The notes: generated by a model not told the origin, from the letters alone. Positions 9,201 through 18,108 are shown, numbered from the stretch's first letter. The stretch is 64,000 nucleotides of DNA from Gemmatimonadota bacterium (GCA_026705765.1 JAPPAB010000086.1:1-64000), one strand, 5' to 3'. Program-made: numbers and translations.

Positions 9201-9277
9201 TGGTCGAGGTGGAGGGATTTGAACCCCCGGCCCCCTGCTCCCAAAGCAGGTGCTCTACCGGACTGAGCCACACCTCG
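9201..9277 (-). tRNA. tRNA-Pro (anticodon TGG)
   Basis: Acceptor CGAGGTG/CACCTCG, anticodon stem CCTGC/GCAGG with loop TTTGGGA giving TGG, T arm GGGGG-TTCAAAT-CCCTC, discriminator A, and encoded CCA (9203-9201). Confidence 0.97.
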
Positions 9278-9291
9278 TTTCTGTTATCTGA

Positions 9292-9320
9292 AAATTACGG
9301 GATTAAAGAAATATTGTCAA
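9292..9320 (-). promoter_or_regulatory. Sigma70-type promoter of tRNA-Pro
   Basis: Minus strand: consensus -35 TTGACA (9320-9315), 17-bp spacer, -10 TAATTT (9297-9292), 15 bases ahead of the tRNA. Confidence 0.7.
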
Positions 9321-9336
9321 CAGAAAGAATCCGATA

Positions 9337-10284
9337 CTATCGCGTCCCGGCCATAATCGCCTCTGCCAATTCCATCGTCTTAATCGCCTCATCTAAATTT
9401 GCCGCGGGAAGTGCGACAGGACGATCTTCTTTCACACAATCGATAAAAAATCGGTTCTGTTCGTCTGTCCCCGATCCATCCCCACTCAACGCCCTTTTCT
9501 CGCCATCGCAAAAAACCTCTCCGCGCGACACGCCCTCCAGATAAGCCGAAATCTCGTGCCCGTGAATCTCATAACGCTCCAGCCTGGCATTGGTCGTATA
9601 ATTATGAATAAGCTGTGCGACAACGCCATTTTCAAACACGACGAGAGCCGCGTGTACATCCCGATAACCGGACATGGACCGCTGCACCACACTATGAACC
9701 TCAGAAACATCTGCACCTGCCAAAAAGCGGACCGTATCAATGGCGTGAATCGGCGTCTCAAAAAGCATACAATCCATCAGCACCTCGGCAAACTTGCCCG
9801 AATTTCCCAAATCCGTGATACTCTTGTGGAACTCCCCCACCAATTGCGTCACAGGCCCGCGGTCCAGCACCAGATTTCGCGCCTCGACAATAATCGGATG
9901 AAATCGCCGATTCCATCCCACCATGGCCTTCGCGCCCGTTTCGTCCGATGCAGCTTTTAGCGCCTCGGTCTCTTCCAGGCTCAAGCCTGGAGGTTTCTCC
10001 AAAAAAGTATTGACCCCCGCCTCCAGACACGGCAATGCAAGCGTGGCATTTAAGTGTGCAGGCGGCGCCACAAAAACCGCATCCAGAGCCTCGCCTTCGA
10101 GCAACGCGGAAACATCGCCGTATTGCCCTTCGATCCCGTACTCTTCACACACGGACTCGCGGATCTCCGCAACCGGATCGCAAACCGCTGCGAGATGCAC
10201 ATCTTCAAATTCATTCAAAGACCGGATGTGTCCTCTTCCCCTACCACCACATCCAATCACACCAACGCGCACGCTATCCATCAT
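9337..10284 (-). CDS. Gfo/Idh/MocA family oxidoreductase (315 aa)
   Basis: An NAD(P)-dependent sugar oxidoreductase of the Gfo/Idh/MocA family. The N-terminal Rossmann fold carries GCGGRGRG (11-18), and the catalytic-lysine motif is EKPPG (E96-K97-P98). The C-terminal alpha/beta domain has HAIDTVRFL, whose His and Asp usually face the substrate. Members oxidise or reduce sugars, inositols or N-acetyl sugars. It is the last gene of the minus-strand operon, six bases after the aldo/keto reductase. Two ATGs lie next to each other; SD spacing favours the second (10281), so the true start may be one codon later. Confidence 0.9.
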   Translation of the reverse strand: MMDSVRVGVIGCGGRGRGHIRSLNEFEDVHLAAVCDPVAEIRESVCEEYGIEGQYGDVSALLEGEALDAVFVAPPAHLNATLALPCLEAGVNTFLEKPPGLSLEETEALKAASDETGAKAMVGWNRRFHPIIVEARNLVLDRGPVTQLVGEFHKSITDLGNSGKFAEVLMDCMLFETPIHAIDTVRFLAGADVSEVHSVVQRSMSGYRDVHAALVVFENGVVAQLIHNYTTNARLERYEIHGHEISAYLEGVSRGEVFCDGEKRALSGDGSGTDEQNRFFIDCVKEDRPVALPAANLDEAIKTMELAEAIMAGTR

Positions 10285-10290
10285 ATCCTC

Positions 10291-11307
10291 TCATTCTGAC
10301 CATTCTGCCGGATCAATATCCATCCAATTGCGATCAAATTCGCCCCACTTATTGGGCGCCGTATCAATCTCGTATGTAGCAAAAACCCGATCAATTGCCC
10401 GCTTTGTATCCTCATCCAATGTCCACCCCAGAGCACCCATATTGTCTTCTACCTCTTCTGGCCTTCGCGCACCCACCAGTGCCGTACTCACAGCCGGGTG
10501 AGACAACACCCAATTCAGCGCCATATGCGGTAGATTTTTGCCCAGCCCCGCGGCGATCTCCTTCAACTCATTCACCGCCCTGACATTGCGCTGAAAAATA
10601 CCCGGCTCAAACAGGCGCAAAGTCGTATTGCTACCGCCTCTTCTCCGCCAATCATTATCTTCAAAAACCGTATCTTCTGTAAACGCGCCAGCGAGCAAAC
10701 CATAAGCCAGAGAACCGTACGTCATTATACCCACATTATTTGCTTCGGCGTAGGGAAATGTCCATTTGACATGGCGGCGATCAAACAAATTACACCCGTA
10801 TTGCAACACATCCACGCGCCGCGCATCCATACACCGCGCGATCTCTGGAGGCGTAAAATTCGACAGCCCCACAAACCGCGTCTTTCCCGCCTGGACAATT
10901 TCCTCCAGAGCGCCCATAGTCTCTTCAAAAGGCGTATCGCGGTCGGGCCAATGCACGAGATACACATCGACATAATCCGTATTCAGCATCTCCAAACTCT
11001 GCTCAATCGCCCGGTGGACCATTTCTTTGCTGCTATCTCTGCCCTGCTCGTATCCAATGCCGAACTTTGTAACCAGAATCACATCTTGGCGCCTGGGACC
11101 CAGCGCGCGCGCAAGTAACCGTTCAGACGCGCCACTGCCATATCCCTGCGCCGTATCAAAACAATTGATCCCCAGATCAATCGCCCGATTGACCGCGGCA
11201 ACGACCTCAGTGTCATCAATAGACCCATATCCTCCGCCCAATTCCCAGCATCCAAAACCGATTGCCGAAACCTTCAATCCCGTCTGTCCAAACTCGCGAT
11301 ATTCCAC
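10291..11307 (-). CDS. Aldo/keto reductase
   Basis: A 338-residue NADPH-dependent aldo/keto reductase of the AKR11/12-like bacterial branch. The catalytic tetrad is D51, Y56 (FDTAQGYGSG), K81 (VTKFG) and H119 (YLVHWPD). An ATG at 11322 overlaps the upstream stop, but the consensus SD AAGGAGGT lies inside that extension, placed for GTG at 11307. That start gives MEYREFGQTGLKVS, the family's usual beginning, so I use it. It lies in an operon with three Gfo/Idh/MocA proteins, a membrane protein and a flippase, which suggests a role in sugar or polyol oxidation. Confidence 0.9.
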   Translation of the reverse strand: MEYREFGQTGLKVSAIGFGCWELGGGYGSIDDTEVVAAVNRAIDLGINCFDTAQGYGSGASERLLARALGPRRQDVILVTKFGIGYEQGRDSSKEMVHRAIEQSLEMLNTDYVDVYLVHWPDRDTPFEETMGALEEIVQAGKTRFVGLSNFTPPEIARCMDARRVDVLQYGCNLFDRRHVKWTFPYAEANNVGIMTYGSLAYGLLAGAFTEDTVFEDNDWRRRGGSNTTLRLFEPGIFQRNVRAVNELKEIAAGLGKNLPHMALNWVLSHPAVSTALVGARRPEEVEDNMGALGWTLDEDTKRAIDRVFATYEIDTAPNKWGEFDRNWMDIDPAEWSE

Positions 11308-11318
11308 AATAACCTCCT

Positions 11319-12395
11319 TCATTCCCGTTCAAACTTCGGTTGCCTGGGTGCAAAACCGCGATCCATGCGATAGGGACAATTTTTTAACGGCAGATGCACC
11401 CGTTTACCCCCTCGCTGGTGCGATTCGACAAAAGCAAAAATCAATTCTTGATTGGCATGTGCCAACCGCACACCGCACCGCGTCGGCTCGCCCGTATCCA
11501 GCGCATGTGCCAGGTCTTCAATCAAATGCACCGTCGAACTCGTCGGCTCCACCTCTGGAAAATCTCCATATCCCAGCACATTCCGTCCCCTGTGATCATG
11601 TCCGACCACCTCGCGCACCTGCCACCCCGCGCCATTTTGCAAAGCCGTCACAACCCCTGCATCGCCCACAGCTTCAACCTCCAGACCACGTCCGGAATTG
11701 AGGGCATAAGCCGTCACGTCATTTTCAAACTGGATAATCCCGTGCCCCGCAGGATCTGCCTTCAAAATATTCCCCTCAATCTCGTCTGCACCCTGCGATA
11801 GATGTCCCTGCACCCACAACGCGGGATGGTCGCTATTGAGGCGCATCAACAGATCAAAACTGTGACTTGCACCATTGAAAAGAGAACTCGTCTGGTGAAT
11901 GATCAGCGACCGCAACCGCCCAATGCGCCCGCTATCAATCACTTCCTTCATGCTGTCATACCCTCTATCCCATCGCCGATTGGTACCCAGATTGAAAAAC
12001 ACACCATTGCGCTCACACGCATCGACCATCGCATCGGCATCCGCCATAGAAGCCGCCATCGCTTTTTCCGCATAAATCGCCTTTGCCCCATGCTCGGCAG
12101 CATATACCACAATCTCTGCGCGCTGCTCTGGCTGCGTCGCCACGCTCACAATATCTGGCTCTTCCGTATTGATAAGTTCCCGATAATCCGTGTACTGTCG
12201 CGATTTTGGCACCCCATATCGCTCGCCCGCCTGCGCCATCACATCTTCGCGCAGATCCGAACACGCGACCAGATCTGTTCGATCACATGCCTCGTATCCC
12301 GCCGCATGGGAATACGCCCGCGTGTGATCCACCTCATTGTCAATAAATGCACCCATCCGACTGCATCCAATCAGTGCTGCGCGATATGTTTTCAT
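11319..12395 (-). CDS. Gfo/Idh/MocA family oxidoreductase (358 aa)
   Basis: A second oxidoreductase of this operon. The N-terminus MKTYRAALIGCSRMGAF has the Rossmann motif with the middle glycine replaced by serine (GxSxxG). The catalytic lysine is in YAEKAMAAS, and the C-terminal domain has GASHSFDLLMRL. The start at 12395 has GGAG about 10 bases upstream. It ends within the 5' extension of the aldo/keto reductase, so translation of the two is probably coupled. It shares the MKTYR start and the EKAMA motif with its upstream neighbour, so the two look like paralogues. Its substrate is unknown. Confidence 0.88.
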   Translation of the reverse strand: MKTYRAALIGCSRMGAFIDNEVDHTRAYSHAAGYEACDRTDLVACSDLREDVMAQAGERYGVPKSRQYTDYRELINTEEPDIVSVATQPEQRAEIVVYAAEHGAKAIYAEKAMAASMADADAMVDACERNGVFFNLGTNRRWDRGYDSMKEVIDSGRIGRLRSLIIHQTSSLFNGASHSFDLLMRLNSDHPALWVQGHLSQGADEIEGNILKADPAGHGIIQFENDVTAYALNSGRGLEVEAVGDAGVVTALQNGAGWQVREVVGHDHRGRNVLGYGDFPEVEPTSSTVHLIEDLAHALDTGEPTRCGVRLAHANQELIFAFVESHQRGGKRVHLPLKNCPYRMDRGFAPRQPKFERE

Positions 12396-12415
12396 GGTCC
12401 GCTCCCAATGATGAC

Positions 12416-13498
12416 TTAAACGTGAAAAATGTACAAATCCCGTTCTTCCAAAGGTAGATTAACCCACGAACTCCCCCGACGATGGCTTTCCGCCACAGCA
12501 ATACATGCCTCTGTGATATGATGGGCAACCTCCACATGTCCCAGCGTTGGACGCCCTTGTTCATAAGCTTCTATCAGATCCTCCAGACACGACACCACAT
12601 GGCTTTTTGGTTCAACGGGCGCGACCTCTGCATCATCCCATCCCTGGCGTTTGCCCACCAGGCTACCGACTTTTCTGAGCTTTATGCCATCCCCATTGTT
12701 AATCGACCGGATGCACCCCTTTGTCCCCATCACCTCAAACTCCCATCCGCCAGCGGGTACCGAACAGGCTTCTATGCCATTTTCAAATCGCAGTTGAAAA
12801 GTCGCGCTCGGATCAAAAGCAATGTGATTGTTCTCAATCGCAAAATCTCGCGGCAATAATTCACCGCGCACCGCTTCAATCTTTGGATCGCCCAACAAAA
12901 AAGAGAGCGTATCTATAGAGTGGATATGCCCGTGCATCAAAGATGAGGCCGCGTAGTGAATAGCCGCTCTGGGTTCGCCAATCTCACCCGCGGCAATTGC
13001 GCGGCGCACGGCGTGATAACTCACGTTAAATCGTCTCAAAACACCCGTATTGAACACAGTACCATTTGCTACCACCGCATCTAAAATCTCATCTGCTCGC
13101 GCCACCGAACTCGCCATCGCCTTCTCCACATACAACATCGGCACCCCAGCATTGGCAAGGCTCACGGTTAAATCCGCATGCGAATCGCCTCTGAAATTCG
13201 CGTCGGGTGCCTCATTGGCGGGCTTAAACAAACCCGAAGCCGTTGTACACACCGCCACCAGATCGAGCGACTCTCGTGCCACCATCTCCATGTAATCTTC
13301 GTAAACAGCCTTCACACCCCATCGCTCGGTAAAATCCGCCCGCTTATCTGCCTGCAAATCGGAGCCGGCGACGAGTTCGAGTTGATCTATCACCCCACAA
13401 CAGGCCGCAACAGAATACGGTTTGACAGCATGCCCTTCATCGTCAATCGTGCTGCCCATTCGTCCCAATCCAATAATACCCACGCGGTAGGTTTTCAA
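12416..13498 (-). CDS. Gfo/Idh/MocA family oxidoreductase (360 aa)
   Basis: A paralogue of the downstream oxidoreductase. GLGRMG is the cofactor loop (10-15), the catalytic lysine lies in YVEKAMASS, and the substrate-side histidine is in GHIHSIDTLSFL. The start is TTG: the SD AAAGGAGG ends six bases upstream, and the frame gives MKTYRVGIIGLGRMG, the expected first beta strand. A 20-base gap separates it from the next gene. The operon thus makes three related dehydrogenases, perhaps acting in sequence on one sugar or on several. Confidence 0.9.
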   Translation of the reverse strand: MKTYRVGIIGLGRMGSTIDDEGHAVKPYSVAACCGVIDQLELVAGSDLQADKRADFTERWGVKAVYEDYMEMVARESLDLVAVCTTASGLFKPANEAPDANFRGDSHADLTVSLANAGVPMLYVEKAMASSVARADEILDAVVANGTVFNTGVLRRFNVSYHAVRRAIAAGEIGEPRAAIHYAASSLMHGHIHSIDTLSFLLGDPKIEAVRGELLPRDFAIENNHIAFDPSATFQLRFENGIEACSVPAGGWEFEVMGTKGCIRSINNGDGIKLRKVGSLVGKRQGWDDAEVAPVEPKSHVVSCLEDLIEAYEQGRPTLGHVEVAHHITEACIAVAESHRRGSSWVNLPLEERDLYIFHV

Positions 13499-13570
13499 AA
13501 TGTGCCTCCTTTAGTTTTCCACCCAGACGCTTGCATTATGCCATAAACAGGCGGACAACACAATCACAAT

Positions 13571-15013
13571 CTATTGCCCCCTTAAATCACGCCAGAACCG
13601 CATCACAAATGCCCAGGCGAACAAACGAACAGCAAAAGCATAAGCAATGCCCCCGCCCCCCACACCCAACAACAGAGCCTCAACGTGCCCCAAATTTGTC
13701 AATAAACGAACCGCGACCAGTGCAACTGCGACCCATAGCGTCGTCAGAAATGGCCCGGCAAACGACTTGAAATAATCGACCATTCGCAAATCAATCAAAC
13801 GGTTGACCAGTATTTGCGTAACCACGAGAAATAACACGGCAGCCACTGAAAGCACGGCGGCGATCCCATCAATACCATAGCGCACCCCCCAATAAAGCGC
13901 GGGCACAAAAACAATCAAATTTACAAGCGTCCACCGAAACGCCCAGCTTGCCTTTCCCTTGGCGAGAAAAACCGATCCCACAACTGTCCCCACAGCTTTA
14001 AGCATACCCGCTAAAATCAACAGCCTGAGTGGATTAAGAGCAGGCAACATCTCCTCGCCTTTCACCAGCAACAAAATTTCCCGTCCATAAATAAAACCAC
14101 CTATTAGCGCGGGCCAGGACAAAAGGGCAATCGCAGTAATCGTGCGCGTATATCCCCGTCGCAAGGTCTGATTATTGCGCTGCACCACGGAAAAAGCCGG
14201 AAAAATCACCCGCGTCAGCACAACACTCGCCCGATTCAATGGAACCATTGTGTATTGATAGGCAAAAGCGTACAGACCAGCAGCAACTGGCCCCAGCAAA
14301 ACAGGGACAAAATAGACCTTGTCCAGATTATTGTTGATATTATTGATCAGATTTGCGCCAGAAACATTGAATCCAAAAGGCAAAAGTGCCTTCAGCTTTG
14401 CCCAACTAAACGATAGCGACGGCATCCAGGCAGCGGCAATCCACAAACCGCCCAACAATGCGACCTCCCTCGTTATTGCATTCCAAACCGCACTTTTTAT
14501 ACCCCAACCACCAAAGAGAAGACCAATGCCGACAATTGCGGCAATCAACGCGGCGATCATTTCACTTATTGCTATGGATTGAAAACGCAAATCTCGAGCC
14601 AGAATTGCTTTCACAATGCCCGAAACAGAGGCAAGGGGAATGATCAAAGCCATGGGTTTTGCAATATCAAAAAACGCCGCAATATTCGGCGTTCTCCCCC
14701 ACCAGATAATGAGAAGCCACTCACTTGCTATAAACCCGCCAAAAAGCGCAATCCCCAAAAAAAGACAGGCCCAAAAAGCAGAAGAAAAATGGATCCGCGA
14801 GGCATCTTGGTATTTTATCAGGGCGTCGTTTAGACCCAATACACCCACCATCTGAAACAAAACCAGAACGCGCTGTGCCCAGATGAAATATCCCATGTCT
14901 TCCAGATTCAGAATCCGAAAAAAAATCAGTGTCACGATGAGATGCACGCCCAACCCGCCGCCTGTCCAAAACGCACCGCGCACCGCTCGTGTTGCCAAAG
15001 ACTGATTGCTCAT
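13571..15013 (-). CDS. Oligosaccharide flippase/polysaccharide exporter (Wzx/MATE-like)
   Basis: A 480-residue integral membrane protein with about 12-14 hydrophobic segments of the polysaccharide biosynthesis (PST)/MOP flippase superfamily. The start MSNQSLATRAVRGAFWTG is a standard family start, and IVTLIFFRILNLEDMGYF is the typical first helix-loop. AYQYTMVPLNRASVVL and AFSVVQRNN match central conserved regions. Members flip lipid-linked oligosaccharides across the inner membrane. The ATG at 15013 with an AGGGGAT SD was preferred over longer frames that overlap the preceding gene. It begins five bases after the DUF6785 gene, with no glycosyltransferases nearby, which is unusual for a flippase. 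Confidence 0.85.
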   Translation of the reverse strand: MSNQSLATRAVRGAFWTGGGLGVHLIVTLIFFRILNLEDMGYFIWAQRVLVLFQMVGVLGLNDALIKYQDASRIHFSSAFWACLFLGIALFGGFIASEWLLIIWWGRTPNIAAFFDIAKPMALIIPLASVSGIVKAILARDLRFQSIAISEMIAALIAAIVGIGLLFGGWGIKSAVWNAITREVALLGGLWIAAAWMPSLSFSWAKLKALLPFGFNVSGANLINNINNNLDKVYFVPVLLGPVAAGLYAFAYQYTMVPLNRASVVLTRVIFPAFSVVQRNNQTLRRGYTRTITAIALLSWPALIGGFIYGREILLLVKGEEMLPALNPLRLLILAGMLKAVGTVVGSVFLAKGKASWAFRWTLVNLIVFVPALYWGVRYGIDGIAAVLSVAAVLFLVVTQILVNRLIDLRMVDYFKSFAGPFLTTLWVAVALVAVRLLTNLGHVEALLLGVGGGGIAYAFAVRLFAWAFVMRFWRDLRGQ

Positions 15014-15018
15014 ATCCC

Positions 15019-16974
15019 CTACCACGAATGCATGTGATGTCCGCGCTCGGGAAACCAGATTTGATCCACCACATAGGACGTGAACACCGCAAGCCCATAG
15101 CCCACCAGCATCCCGACAAAAAAGGGCCTGCTGCGCCGATAAAGCGAAGCCCCGCCAATGCGAAGAATAATCGCTTTGGCACTCCACGCAATCAAAATAG
15201 ACATCGTCGAATGCATCGCGTGTCCCACCGGCACAATCATCCCCATAGGGTGCAGGGGCCACCACGTAAAGCGATACCTCAAAAAACTCATAACACTAAA
15301 AATGAGCGCCCCAGCACCTAAAAACAAATAGCGTTCGGGTTTGTATTCAGGCACTTCTTTTAACGCTTTGACCAGAGCGTCGTACACGCGCGGCGGATAC
15401 CGCGTAAATGGAAGATCGTTAAAATTATACGCACCGTATGTATAACTCAAAAAAATCGTCAGAATCACCGTCCATCCAATCCCGACGATAAGCGTCACAA
15501 GCACGACCATCAACAAACGCCCCTTTTGCTGCTGGATCAACTCGCCCAACTTTGCAATGTGAACCAGAGGCACCATAAACATCGCCTTGCTCTGGCAGCG
15601 CAGAGAAGAGAATAATGTGATTGAAGTACGCGCTCCAGCCGAATAATCTGCCGGATGAAAAAACAAATCTGTGAACCCGGCCTCGTTGATCGGCATGCTC
15701 ATATACACCACGCCAGTCTCGGCAATAATGCGAGCAAGCCCAACATAAGCGATGAACAAACCCAGGGTTAACAGACACGCAAACTTCCATTCCAAACCCA
15801 TCGTGTGCAACCACAACAACATGAACAACACGCTGATAACAAGCGAAATAACCGCCATGCGATGCGACATCAACTCATCCGAATCATCCACGGTATCATC
15901 GCCCCACCAGGCCTTGCGAAACACTTCTTTCAAATGCAACCGCGCCGTCCAGAAAGTCCAGAAAACCAGAGCGATAAACGCGCCGGCACTTTGCAGGCCA
16001 GCCACCGCATCGCCGGGACCTGTCTTAGCCGACAATGTGAAACCAATCCTGCGAAAAAAAGCAATCTCATTGAGATACAAAAGATGAAAGACCAGAATGG
16101 AAAACAACACATCCACATTGGCAAAATACGCAAAGCCAATCGTAAAAAAATTCACCCCTGTATGCTGTGGGGGATAAAATCGGGCAAAATAAAACCACTG
16201 CTGTCCCAACCAGATAATGGGAATACCGGGATTGAAATACGACATAATATTCCACGCCTTCACAAAAAAAATCAGGCCGCATCCGATCCAGAACAACCGA
16301 TTGTACAAAATACCTTCCCGCTTTGGCGCGTCAGCCGCTGAAGCCAGTTCTACTGGCGGACCGAGCACGGGATAGGCCACGCGCTCGTGCTCAGACCACT
16401 GTTTTCGCAACATACTCGAAAGCGCGATAGACGCCAGAACAATGGCCGCAACAACACTCAACCACCAGAACAACGGCACAACCCACACATCCCAGGGAAT
16501 GGACTGCCCCGCAGGCAGGCCCTCGTAAAGCCATTGCATGGCATAGCCTTCGTTGCTCGGCACCAGCCAATCGGGCAAATGCGGATGGACAAACTCCGAC
16601 CATTGATTTTCGGGCGTCGCCAGATAATGCGGCACCGAAATCATGCCCAGGAAAAAACTCGTCAAACCATACGCGGGAATAGCCGCGCCCAAAAGCCCCA
16701 TTGCCAGCACCACCAGCAACTCGGTCTGACACAGTGCATATCGGGGCTTTATCCAGCGCACCAGCTGATTCAGCAACACCACCAGTATGTATGTACACAA
16801 CAATACCATCGGAAAATGGCTGATATTCATACGCGATGTGTGGGCGATATACTCGGCATGCGTATTCCAAAACGCAATCCACAACACCATCACCAACCCA
16901 AAAAGAACAGCCCTGAGCGTGATGCCCTCGCGCGTTGCCGCATCTGTTGCATTTGAGACTTGAACTTCGGCCAT
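15019..16974 (-). CDS. DUF6785/DUF6784-type multi-pass membrane protein (651 aa)
   Basis: A large integral membrane protein with about 14 hydrophobic helices, first gene of a minus-strand operon. It is homologous along its length to the protein at 42984-44966: both share APRYYASPENRWQE-like (here VPHYLATPENQWSE) and end in WWPLHPMG and DQIWFPERGHHMHSW-like motifs. I assign it to the uncharacterised DUF6785/DUF6784 family from memory of these motifs. No function is established; topology and operon context (flippase, sugar oxidoreductases) suggest transport of a sugar, peptide or glycan fragment. SD AAAGGTGG precedes the ATG. No enzymatic motif is visible. Confidence 0.75.
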   Translation of the reverse strand: MAEVQVSNATDAATREGITLRAVLFGLVMVLWIAFWNTHAEYIAHTSRMNISHFPMVLLCTYILVVLLNQLVRWIKPRYALCQTELLVVLAMGLLGAAIPAYGLTSFFLGMISVPHYLATPENQWSEFVHPHLPDWLVPSNEGYAMQWLYEGLPAGQSIPWDVWVVPLFWWLSVVAAIVLASIALSSMLRKQWSEHERVAYPVLGPPVELASAADAPKREGILYNRLFWIGCGLIFFVKAWNIMSYFNPGIPIIWLGQQWFYFARFYPPQHTGVNFFTIGFAYFANVDVLFSILVFHLLYLNEIAFFRRIGFTLSAKTGPGDAVAGLQSAGAFIALVFWTFWTARLHLKEVFRKAWWGDDTVDDSDELMSHRMAVISLVISVLFMLLWLHTMGLEWKFACLLTLGLFIAYVGLARIIAETGVVYMSMPINEAGFTDLFFHPADYSAGARTSITLFSSLRCQSKAMFMVPLVHIAKLGELIQQQKGRLLMVVLVTLIVGIGWTVILTIFLSYTYGAYNFNDLPFTRYPPRVYDALVKALKEVPEYKPERYLFLGAGALIFSVMSFLRYRFTWWPLHPMGMIVPVGHAMHSTMSILIAWSAKAIILRIGGASLYRRSRPFFVGMLVGYGLAVFTSYVVDQIWFPERGHHMHSW

Positions 16975-17018
16975 AATCCACCTTTCTCAATCACCTGCCC
17001 AACATCACCAAACTAATA

Positions 17019-17060
17019 ACAGGAGGCAAAAGATGCAACCGCGCATCTCTCACCTCCTGT
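17019..17060. repeat. Two-step inverted repeat upstream of the DUF6785 operon
   Basis: Outer arms ACAGGAGG (17019-17026) and CCTCCTGT (17053-17060), inner arms AGATGC (17031-17036) and GCATCT (17043-17048). It lies 45-86 bases upstream of the start at 16974 and may be a leader hairpin or regulator site. No T tract follows, so it is not a simple terminator. Confidence 0.5.
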
Positions 17061-17118
17061 AAAGAATCTGCGAATCAACGAATCGAAGCTCGTAGTGATT
17101 TTGGGCGGTTGGGTGGGG

Positions 17119-17147
17119 TTCGTCTATTCGTCTATTCGTCTATTCGT
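17119..17147. repeat. Short tandem repeat, 9-bp unit TTCGTCTAT
   Basis: Three full units of TTCGTCTAT plus a partial one, just past the 3' end of the GNAT gene. Confidence 0.7.
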
Positions 17148-17149
17148 CA

Positions 17150-17608
17150 TCACGCAAATCCATCTGCCCGATTTCTGCGTCCCCACAAGCGAGACTCAAA
17201 TATAACGCAGTCTGCAGCACTGCATCCCAACCGCCTGAACCCCACCGATTCAAACACCCCTATCGCACCAACCCTATCGCACGGTACAACCACCTCCAAC
17301 AACCGCACCCCCACCTCTCGCAAATGCTCTATCAGTGCATTGACCAACCGCGTTGCCACGCCAAAACCCCGATGCGTGACACGCACCCCAAGCCCCACAA
17401 TCACAGCCTGCATCTCATCCTGCAACCACGCCACAAACCCAATCACACAATCGCCCTGCACAGCCACAAGTGCCTGCTCCACATCTATGGAAACGCGTCT
17501 AATTGATAGCTCTATAATACATTGTGGCCCAATCAGTTCTATCAGTTCTTTAAGGGCTTTTTTATCAGAGGTTTGTGCCGAACGCACGGTTAAATTGGGT
17601 AACATCAC
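17150..17608 (-). CDS. GNAT family N-acetyltransferase
   Basis: A 152-residue GCN5-related acetyltransferase. The acetyl-CoA pyrophosphate loop is VTHRGFGVATRLV (R/QxxGxG/A pattern), preceded by the beta strand AVIVGLGVRV; the C-terminal AIGVFESVGFRRLG is the usual motif B. Size and order fit a single-domain GNAT that acetylates a small amine or a protein N-terminus; the substrate cannot be told. GTG and ATG starts are adjacent (17608 and 17605), with only a weak SD. It lies alone between repeats and a group of small genes. Confidence 0.85.
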   Translation of the reverse strand: MMLPNLTVRSAQTSDKKALKELIELIGPQCIIELSIRRVSIDVEQALVAVQGDCVIGFVAWLQDEMQAVIVGLGVRVTHRGFGVATRLVNALIEHLREVGVRLLEVVVPCDRVGAIGVFESVGFRRLGCSAADCVIFESRLWGRRNRADGFA

Positions 17609-17653
17609 TCTTGAACTGAGTTATTCTGTTCGCAGATATAATCGAATAAACAT

Positions 17654-17881
17654 TCAGGAAGTACCGCGATGTTTTTTGACATAATTCATCCAAAAGTGAT
17701 GACGTTGGGCATATGGATCAGAAACACAATGGGCGCAAACGCGTTCGATCTTGTCGAGCAGGGCGCGGTCTTCAAGAGCCGCACGACGCAACTCAGCCCA
17801 ATCGTCCCACCGACCACGACGAATCACATCGTCTATCGCGGCGAGTGTGAAATTTTGATGGTTTAAATGACGGTGCTGCAC
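17654..17881 (-). CDS. Small conserved-looking hypothetical protein (75 aa)
   Basis: A 75-residue protein, mostly helical in appearance, rich in W, R and H (RRGRWDDWAELRRAAL; DPYAQRHHFWMNYV). It has no signal peptide or membrane segment. The start is GTG with AAGGGG nine bases upstream. I do not know its family name, but its composition is protein-like and similar small proteins accompany nucleotidyltransferase or toxin-antitoxin genes in other genomes. It lies next to a HicB/UPF0175 pair on the same strand, so it may belong to that module. Confidence 0.55.
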   Translation of the reverse strand: MQHRHLNHQNFTLAAIDDVIRRGRWDDWAELRRAALEDRALLDKIERVCAHCVSDPYAQRHHFWMNYVKKHRGTS

Positions 17882-17910
17882 AGCTCATTCCCCTTGCAAT
17901 TTAATTTACT

Positions 17911-18108
17911 CTAATGTTCCGCTCCATCGTGCAACCGATGCTGAATTTCGGTGTTTGAAGCCGTCTCAAAAAACAATTCTAATGCCTCCTTCAAATTTTC
18001 TCGAGATTCAGCCACAGTTGTTCCCTGACTCGCGATATCTAACTCAGAACAGAGGGCGACGTAGCCATCACCTTCGCGTTCTATAATTGCAGTCAACTGT
18101 CTGGTCAT
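17911..18108 (-). CDS. HicB-like antitoxin-family protein
   Basis: A 65-residue protein with the compact HicB fold signature: IEREGDGYVALCSELDIASQG, then TVAESRENLKEALELFFE. HicB-type proteins bind a partner toxin or act as small regulators. No HicA toxin (small double-stranded-RNA-binding-like protein) is adjacent; the upstream partner is a UPF0175 protein whose stop overlaps this start by four bases. A DNA-binding domain is missing from its C-terminus, so it is a short orphan form. Confidence 0.78.
   Translation of the reverse strand: MTRQLTAIIEREGDGYVALCSELDIASQGTTVAESRENLKEALELFFETASNTEIQHRLHDGAEH

Noticed and set aside
8110-9277. Direct repeat marking integration at tRNA-Gln or tRNA-Pro
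   Set aside because: I found no copy of either tRNA 3' end in the intervening sequence or nearby.
9078-9544. Open frames crossing tRNA-Pro (VEGFEPPAP- and RDLNPRPPAP-like)
   Set aside because: They are translations of the tRNA complement, with no SD and no protein-like sequence outside it.
17119-17147. Tandem repeat considered as the start of a CRISPR array
   Set aside because: Units are 9 bp with no spacers; it is a simple repeat.
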